From: Neurospora tetraspora
Lineage: Eukaryota; Ascomycota; Sordariomycetes; Sordariales; Sordariaceae
DNA length: 64,000 nucleotides
Direction: 5' to 3'
NCBI RefSeq assembly: GCF_033439725.1
Contig: NW_026944388.1
Span: 3,472,001 to 3,536,000, forward strand
A program made the position numbers and the translations under genes. Below are positions 57,166 to 64,000 of the stretch, one piece after another; the stretch's first letter is position 1; the number at the start of each line of letters is the position of its first letter. Under the pieces are notes generated by a model. That model searched no databases. It worked only from the letters and a program-made list of their open reading frames with translations, and was not told the origin of the DNA.

Positions 57166-58520
57166 GGTGGCACGAAGCGCGGTGGGACGAGGAAGCGTGC
57201 TGGGTGCGCCGGTGGGAGTATCGAAGATGAAATATGTCGTGCAGGACTGATCGATGACGCTGTTCGGGACAAGAGGAATACTGGATCGCGCGCAAAAGAG
57301 AGGAGCGCAGGCGCAGTGAGAGAAGGCTGACTGGCGAAAACAGAAAATGAATCGAGTTAAGGGATTGAACAGAAGGAACCAAGCAGCTCCACGAAGTCAA
57401 AGAACTCTCAGGTCATGATATGCTGTGCTTTTTGTTGATTCGAAGGATTGTGATGCCGAGTAGTTGATTGATTCTGGTATTGACCCTGGGGCAGTCGGAG
57501 AAGCCGAAACTAGACAGGGCAATTGATGGGGATGAATGAAGGGGTTGTGTTTGTAGTGTAGGAAAAGAGAAAAAGCACGTCGCCGACTCGGCGCGTCCTG
57601 GTGCAGCCTGGGGTATTGAGCACGGACTCCCATCTACAGGTAGGTACCACCCCAAGTCCGGCAGCGGGATTGGCGCGAGGTGTCCTGTTGTTTCAGAGCT
57701 GGACACTGCAAATGCAACCTGCAGAAATCACCACAAATCTCTATCCCTTGGACCTGCATTCAGACGGGATGATTCTCCACTAAAATTCAAGTACTTAGCT
57801 CTACATACCTCCGCCATAATGAGATGGGCTCGAATGGGTACTCGTCAGGGATAGAAAAACTCCCTGACTAGCGGCTGGCAATCATGTTGGCTTGTTGGTT
57901 TGTTGGTTTGTTGGTTCAGGGAGTCAAGCTCTGAAAAGCTCAGTCGTCACATTCCGAGTCTCAGTGCCCTGTAGAGGAAGGTCATCCCCAAAAGGGTGGG
58001 CCCACGAAGGAATTCCTTCAAGTAGGCGTAGGATGTCCGTCTGTACGAGTAACGTCATGGGGACAGACGGGTTGGCATAATCGGTTTCATTTTCGCAGTA
58101 AATGTCGGTCCAACATACAGGTACGTATTCTGTTATGAACCCAAGATGTCGGCTGTAAGTACCAACTTAACTTCCATGCTACCATCAGAGTGAAGGTCAA
58201 AAGGTGACGGAGGATGGATTTGGATGACAGATCAGTTCAAGCTGTGGAAGATGGGATCTGGCCCCAGGGGCAAGACCGGACCTCGAGACCGGGTGTCCAT
58301 GCATCCACTGGAGCTTCCCCTGGAGGTCCCTTCCATAGGGCGGCCCCCCCGCCCCCACACTGGCCCTGCAGGCCCCCTGCAAATGACGCTGCCGCTGGAT
58401 GGATGATCATCGTGACAGCCCGGGGCAACGCCGAAGCAAAGTTTACATGTCGCATTCCCTCGGCCTCCCCTACATCCTTTTTTGCACCACTTTGCTCAGT
58501 CTCAGTCTCCATGGGGAAGG
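57166..58520. promoter_or_regulatory. Divergent intergenic region between PAP1 and the lipase-like gene
   Basis: 1.35 kb expected to contain both promoters. A short TTGGTTTG tandem repeat lies at about 57893-57917. The stretch at 58230-58530 is open in several frames, GC-rich and without a recognisable domain. No other feature. Confidence 0.45.
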
Positions 58521-59957
58521 ATGAAGAAGACATTACTTCTCTGCTTCATCCACGGCTTCAAGGTATGTTGTGATCATGCGACGCTCCAGCCAGCATCATA
58601 CTGACCTTAGCGTGTAAAGGGGGGTGAGTCGACCTTTGGCGACAACTATGCCTTCACCGAGCACCTCCGCCAACTGGTCGCGGCCGACCTACCCAAGATA
58701 AACGTCAATGTCGTGGTATATCCCAAATATGAGACTCGAGGAGACTTGGGCGAGTGCGTTGGGCGATTTCGAGATTGGTATGTGCTCATCGACCGCATCC
58801 CGTTGCTTATCTGTCACATGCTTGAAGCCCTGAACCATCACTAACATCCTCATCCTCAACCCAACCCAGGCTGATGAATAAAGTCATCGACCTCGAAGTC
58901 GCCGCCGGCACCTCCTCACCGACCATCGACCCTTCCGTCCGCGTCATCCTAGTCGGCCACTCCATGGGCGGCATCGTCGCCGCCGAGACCGCCATCGAGC
59001 TCTCCTCCGACAAGCCCATCCACGGCAGCACCGATCCCGCTGTCGAGGACCCAAAGCTGGAGCATCGCACCGCCGACTCCGCGCCCCTCCACCGACCACC
59101 CAGCCCCAACTCGCTCATGTTCCCTTACATCCAGGGAGTCCTCGGCTTCGATACGCCCTACCTGGGCATCGCGCCCGCTGTTTTCGCCCACGGCGTGGAA
59201 GGCCACTATGCGACGGCTTCGGCAGCGCTGTCGCAACTAAGCAGCTTAACGAGTCTGTTGGGCGGAGCGAAGGGGGCGCAGGCACAATCTAATGCGACGA
59301 CGCAGAAAAGACAGGTGGCCGCTCTGCCGGCGCCGGAGAAGAAAGAGGAGCAGCAGAAGAGTAATGGCAGCGCTTGGGGAAACTGGGGCAAGATCGCCAT
59401 GGTCGCGGGCGCAGCGGCTGCTGCGGCAGCGGGTGGAGCGGCGGCGTACTACAATCGAGATCAGATTACGCAGAGCGTGAGCTGGGCGACGTCGCATCTC
59501 GAGTTTGTGGGTGTGCTTTATAGAAAGGAGGAGCTGCGACGCCGGGTGGCATACATGGTGCGGCTCAACAAAGACCTTGGGGTCGGCTTCGGCAACTTTT
59601 ATACCCGGCTGGGACGGGCCGCGGGGTCCAAGGAAGTGAGCATGGTCGGGACTGTGATGGGCAATGAACGGACGTTTTGCGTCCTGCCTAAGAAGGATCC
59701 CGCTGGGGACTGGAGGGAGGCTATCAACAATAAGGCTATGGACGAGGTGACGGCGCATATCTGTAAGTGCACCCCTCTCGATCTGTTGGAGCAAGTCATA
59801 ATACGTGAAGCGAGTACTGACACTTTTCATAGCCATGTTCGACCTGAAGGACAACCCTGGTTATACGAAGATGGCTCATGATGCTAGAGACATGATTGTC
59901 AAGTGGTTGCAGAACGATTGGTACGAAAGCAGCAACGGTGGTGTCATTCGCGCATAG
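58521..59957 (+). CDS. Lipase/esterase-like alpha/beta hydrolase (DUF676-type)
   Basis: Four exons, 58521-58562, 58620-58777, 58870-59762 and 59833-59957, total 405 residues. The start MKKTLLLCFIHGFK places the oxyanion-hole HGF at once, then GGESTFGDNYAFTEHLRQ. The nucleophile elbow is VGHSMGG with Ser98. DTPYLGIAP follows and contains a candidate acid residue. After the core comes a Lys/Glu/Gln linker and an Ala/Gly-rich hydrophobic stretch (residues near 240-260, KIAMVAGAAAAAAAGGAAAY) that could dip into or span a membrane. The C-terminus is conserved (NPGYTKMAHDARDMIVKWLQ). A hydrolase acting on lipid or ester bonds is inferred; the substrate is unknown. The choice of ATG 58521 over the nearby 58511 (a different frame) rests on the HGF motif. 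Confidence 0.87.
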
Positions 59958-60261
59958 AAGCGCACCCTAAAAACCGTAACCTTCTATCTAATACCTTAAG
60001 TCTTTTTGTTCATCCCATCATAATACGTCTATCATAATCTATACATCTCCAGAGCTCTTTGGGAGTAGTAGTACGTATGTTCCCCCAGTAAAGCTCGACC
60101 GCACAATCCGCAGCCGAAGTGACTTTATAAAGATCATAGACCGTAACCACAGCACTCTAACAGCAGGGGCGGGTAGGCTGTGAGCATAAGCCGCACGCCA
60201 ATCCAGCCAAAGCCAAGCCCGTCCTCCTCTTGACAGCCCCAACCTAAGAGGTTTCAACCAC
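59958..60261. terminator. Convergent 3' regions of the hydrolase and PHS1 genes
   Basis: 304 bp between two stops on opposite strands. It must hold both polyadenylation regions; T-rich sequence follows the hydrolase stop. No gene. Confidence 0.4.
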
Positions 60262-61037
60262 TCACTGCCTCTTCTTCTCCTTCTTAGCGGCACCAGCGGC
60301 ACCACCAACCTGCTTCCTCCTCTGGCTCAACATGTGGCTATACAGCACGACCGAGCCAGGGATATACGACAACAGAACCGCAAGCAGCGCATAAGGATAC
60401 CAAGTCGCGAGCTTATCGGCCGGACCCACGAGCGCCTTGATGATCATGGCCACCTCGGAGCTGATACCCAATGGGTACAGCAAAAGGAAGGCGCTATACC
60501 TCAACCAGTGCAGCGAGTAGGGCACGAAGTCGACCTGCTTGAGCGCAAAGTAGCTGTACCGAATCACCTCGGTGGTGGACCAGGCCGCCAGCATGGAGGA
60601 GTACCAGGCCGAAGTGTTGAGGTGCGGGAAGGGATAGGAGATGCCCCAGACGAGCATGAGGCGCGAGGCGACTTGCATGGCGGTGGTGAAGATGGGGGCG
60701 GGGACGATGCCTTTTATTTTTTTGAACAGCGAAAGTTAGTCTCTTTGTTTCTTACAGGTAGAGGAGAGAAGAGGAGAGGAGGGGGAGGGGGACGGGGACG
60801 GGGACGGGGACGGGTTGAGAGTATATCGATGGCAGGCATACCGGTAAGAGCATGGAATATCTCCATCACAGCGAAAGTCTGCGTAACACGAGCAAAGTCA
60901 TCGACGACCAGCGGCACAAAGGGCGCGCCCTTGGCAAAGTAGACGGACGCGACACGGCCGAGGATGGTCGCCCAGGCGACGGCCGAGGCGGCATTGTAGA
61001 GGACTAGGTAGCCCTTGCGGAGAGCGGAGCCAGCCAT
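60262..61037 (-). CDS. phs1: Very-long-chain 3-hydroxyacyl-CoA dehydratase (PHS1/PTPLA family)
   Basis: Exons 61037-60842 and 60710-60262 with a 131-bp intron (GTATGC donor, AAAAG acceptor) encode 214 residues, the normal PHS1 length. The enzyme removes water from 3-hydroxyacyl-CoA, the third step of each ER elongation cycle. Seen: an initial YLVLYNAASAVAWATILGRV helix, then FAVMEIFHALTGIVPAPIF across the splice joint, SRLMLVWGISYPF, TTEVIRYSYFAL with the conserved Glu near the catalytic Tyr/Glu pair, and HWLRYSAFLLLYPLGISSE. Six hydrophobic segments are expected. The C-terminus (AAKKEKKRQ) is a lysine-rich ER-retrieval-like tail. The intron has a run of GGGACG units on the plus strand (about 60796-60816). 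It works in the same pathway as the elongase at 33374-34764. Confidence 0.94.
60796..60816 (+). repeat. GGGGAC hexanucleotide repeat in the PHS1 intron
   Basis: Four tandem GGGGAC units following a GGAGG-rich stretch. The G-rich strand is the non-transcribed-sense of PHS1, so the intron RNA is C-rich. Confidence 0.8.
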
Positions 61038-62050
61038 TGTTGCTGTCGTTTGTTGTTTCGTGTGGTGTTGATGTTGTTTGGTGATCGAACTCGGTGATGG
61101 ACGTTTAGATATGATCCGATGTCTGAGCTCTGAACGTGATTGACGACGGGAACTGCAGTGGATAAAATTCCCCAACAAGACGGAAGTGCTCCGACTGACG
61201 GCGGGGACAACAATTTTGGACCCAAAAAGAAACCCGAACCGAGGCCGCGGCAAGGTGGGTTCGCGCGTCGGGACAGGGGTTGGTTCCTTCCTTGTGGGCC
61301 TTAACTCCGCGGGACCCACCAGCCTTCGGCGGCCCGGCGTCTGGAACGCCGATGACCCTGTCTGTTGAACCGCCGATGTCATCGGTGGTTATGAATATTC
61401 AAATGTGAAAGAAATTCAATACTCGATTTCATGGAATATGTGAGAAAGGTAATTTTCAAAAAGATACACGCAATAATGAGATAAAACAAGAGTCGTTGCC
61501 TTCATCCAGAACAGCAATTCGCCGCTCAAGCCTCGGCATCCATCATTCTCGCCAGAGAACGGATGTCGATTGTCGCCGCCCAGGACTGGGCGTAGCACAC
61601 ATTTTGCCGTGTTAACCGAACCATGTGATACTTGTCTTATTTCCAGTCCCTAGTTCTAGTTAATGCTGCTAGTCCAACATCCTGATATTGCCCTTTCCAA
61701 ACATACGTAGTTGGTATTAACCACCACCCACAAAATAATCACCCAACTCCAGATCTGTTCTTCCTAAAGCCCATAACTCCTTGGTATCATATCCCACAGA
61801 ACAGAAAAAGAAAATACAAATGGTGTTGTTACATGCAACAAAAAAGGTTGTCATGTCATCGTTGAGCGTGGATGAGATATATCCTTTGGTGCTTCCTCCC
61901 AAAGCCTCCAATCTCCCTTGTTCGAGATGAGCTGGTTATTAAGTTCCCCCAATGCAACCTGTTCCAGCCAGTGCAGACGGACGAACCCGTAGCCGAAGTG
62001 AGTTCTTCACATACTTTGATCCATTTCCAGAACCATGGATGATGGGATCA
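61038..62050. promoter_or_regulatory. Promoter of PHS1 and 3' flank of the small protein gene
   Basis: 1.0 kb with no gene. The first 150 bp before PHS1 (minus strand) are A/C-rich CAACATCA-type leader sequence. The 61690-62050 part is expected to be the 3' untranslated region of the small gene to the right. Confidence 0.45.
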
Positions 62051-62455
62051 CTACTCCCGCGAGTCCCTTCGGTGCTTAAGGTTGCTCAAGAGGTCCCTGA
62101 TGGAGTGGCCTCCGAACAGGTACTCGGTCGAGTGTCGTCCGCAGTAGCTGTGTGCGTTGACATGCTTGTTGTGCGACTTGGATCTCCCTAGCGGCCTTGA
62201 TGGGTCCGCAGAGTTTGTGGTGTTCCCCGAATCCTTTCTGCTGTTGCGGGGAGCCACCGTTGTCTCGGACTCGTAAGAGAACCTCATCTCGTGGTACTAT
62301 TGAGTTGTATTAGTACCGGAGAGATGAGACACTCGGAAGGGAGCACGGCTTACGCTATCAGGAGACTTGGGCGAGGTAAGAGGGCTTGTGACGGGTCCGG
62401 TGGTGCTGATGTTGAGTGCCGACGGGGCAGAGGCACGAGAAGAAGAGCGCTTCAT
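62051..62455 (-). CDS. Small conserved fungal protein of unknown function (YCGRHS motif)
   Basis: Two exons, 62455-62354 and 62296-62051 (57-bp intron, GTAAGC donor, CAATAG acceptor), give 115 residues. The N-terminal exon is a Ser/Pro/Thr-rich tail (MKRSSSRASAPSALN). The second exon holds YHEMRFSYESETTVAPRN and a core HSYCGRHSTEYLFGGHSIRD then a basic end. I recall this CGRHS-x-LF-GxS-like arrangement from small Pezizomycotina hypothetical proteins, but I know no function. No signal peptide or membrane segment. The clean splice joint and motif density argue that it is real despite its size. Confidence 0.65.
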
Positions 62456-64000
62456 GACTGGATGTTGTTGATGAAAGTTGGTGATGATGTTGAATAGTGG
62501 TATATGGTTTTAGAGAGTGCCCTCCGGGGTAGACAGTTGTTGCACACCTGGTGCTTTAGAAGATGTAGCTAATAGAACAAAGGAAAGATGGTTCACTTTG
62601 TTCGAAGCTTGATGGTGCTTGATCTTGATGATAGATGAGTAAGTAAGTAAGTAGATGAGGTCTGAGTTCATCAGCCCGGAGCCGGGCCGGCCAACTTATA
62701 TCTCTTCAAGGTACCGTGGGGCCGATCGCCTTCTTTGGTACGAACTCGGTCGTACCTGGTAAACCATTCTGACCTTTCCCTTCCAGGTACCGGGATTGCT
62801 GCAGTTTTCTGACAGAACAAATAGGCCAAGAACCCTTGGCACACGTTTGTCCCACCGGGGCTGTTTGACCCTCGCCTTGGGAGCGCAATTGCGTGTAAGT
62901 CGGATCCTCGGCTGAGCAACGTAACGGCAGAAAGGTCCTCGCCGAGAGGTCCTTGCAGTGGATATTGCCAGTGTTGCAGCGCTCAGTCTCGCAAAACTTC
63001 CAGTAGGAAGCCTGAGGAGTGAGGACATCCATTAAACTAGCCCCTGTCGAAAATTAACGGCCAATGGCATGTCGTTGCATTGACCAAAAGGGACGCCATT
63101 CGCGGATTCAATTGGTCGCCTTAAGAAGAGCGTCCCACCTTTTCAGGCATCCATTGCGATCCTTCTCCATGCTACTCCATGCAGGTCTTTGCTCACAGGG
63201 TCACCGACCAGCAACGAGACAGGTGGACCATGGCTGTTTCGATGCAGTCGTGACTCGATGAGTCAAGTTGGGCCCTCGGAGACAGGTCGTTGACGATAGG
63301 ATAGCGGAAAAAGATCAACAACAGACGTGGGCATTGCCAAGTCGGCCTACCCGAATGGTTATCGGTTGCTCCATCCCGCATTTTCAATCTCCGTGTGAAG
63401 TGTAGTGTACGGCGTCGTTTAGAAGTCCTGTCACAGGACTGCCAGTCCGGAGCTAGGACTTGGACGAATGCCCTGGGGACAACACCTAGAAGATCGAGGT
63501 TGGACGTCGGTCTCCTCGGGCATACATTCCACTTCTGCGTTTGCTCTGTCGGTGGGTTTCACCAAGACTCTCGCAGCATGCCAGTCTTGACCGCCAGGAA
63601 TAAAGACTGCCCGACGGAATAGATGAAAGTAGTTGGCTGGATGCGATGGATAATGCGGATGGCCGTCGGTGTCGAAAAACAGATGCACAGAGACACGGGA
63701 AGCGAACGGCAGGCCGGGGCTTGGCGAGAGACGTTGTGGGAGGCAGGGGTCCCGCTCCCCACATTCCTCCATTCTCCACAGTTCCCGTTCCTCGCCGTTG
63801 GATGGAACTCCAACTCTCCATCCCGTCTTCATCCGTTCACGCCGCAACGGTCAACCTACGATATCTCCCTGTCATCGTCAACAACAATTCACTCATTCTC
63901 CCATCAAATCAACTCAAGGCTATTTTGCGAGGCTTCAGTCCCGGTTTCTTTTCTCTATCGAAAATGACTGCGTCGGTGACCTGAAGAAATCACTCAATAA
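62456..64000. other. Promoter of the small protein gene and unassigned right end
   Basis: 1.5 kb. A GTAA tandem run lies at about 62638-62653. Open frames of 80-140 codons overlap on both strands between 62670 and 63985 without domains. The last 250 bp (CT- and CAA-rich) resemble a fungal 5' leader, so a plus-strand gene may start just beyond the window. Confidence 0.35.

Overview
The window looks like nuclear DNA from a filamentous ascomycete of the Neurospora/Sordaria group. Three things support this. Genes carry short introns (about 49-250 nt) with GTAAGT-like donors and CTAAC/CTRAY-like branch sites. Coding sequence favours C at third codon positions. Two long AT-rich blocks have the C-to-T/G-to-A, TA-rich composition left by repeat-induced point mutation (RIP), and both coincide exactly with transposon relics. 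No bacterial or organellar feature was seen.

Layout. 0-1.5 kb: an RRM protein (minus) running off the left edge. 3.5-5.1 kb: a WDR8/WRAP73-type WD40 protein (minus). 6.4-8.9 kb: the molybdenum-cofactor locus (nit-7/cnxABC type), MoaA then MoaC (plus). 10-24.5 kb: a gene-free transposon cluster. It holds a 168-bp TA-flanked miniature element, a RIP-mutated Ty1/copia fossil with intact 5-bp target duplication, a 960-bp foldback element abutting a 3.7-kb pogo-like DNA transposon, and nested PIF/Harbinger-like miniature elements. 25.0-25.8 kb: YKT6 SNARE (minus). 28.0-29.0 kb: a FYVE protein (plus). 29-33.4 kb: gene-poor, with one 190-bp TIR element. 33.4-34.8 kb: ELO-type fatty acid elongase (minus). 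35-38 kb: gene-poor. 38.1-38.6 kb: a broken 5' remnant of a long-chain fatty alcohol oxidase. 39.2-41.6 kb: a DUF3074/START-like coiled-coil protein (minus). 43.2-45.4 kb: a single-pass membrane protein (minus). 48.2-50.1 kb: alternative NADH dehydrogenase (plus). 50.9-52.8 kb: DML1/Misato (plus). 52.9-54.7 kb: PI-PLC-X-like protein (minus). 55.2-57.2 kb: poly(A) polymerase (minus). 58.5-60.0 kb: lipase-like alpha/beta hydrolase (plus). 60.3-61.0 kb: PHS1-type 3-hydroxyacyl-CoA dehydratase (minus). 62.05-62.46 kb: a small conserved fungal protein (minus).

The genes are mostly unrelated housekeeping functions, each with its own promoter. Two links stand out. MoaA and MoaC form one locus in which removing one predicted intron (7829-8076) deletes the terminal Gly-Gly and stop of MoaA and fuses it in frame to MoaC, as in animal MOCS1. 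The elongase and the dehydratase are two steps of the same ER very-long-chain fatty acid cycle. All exon limits below are read by eye from frame continuity and splice consensus; there are no transcript data.
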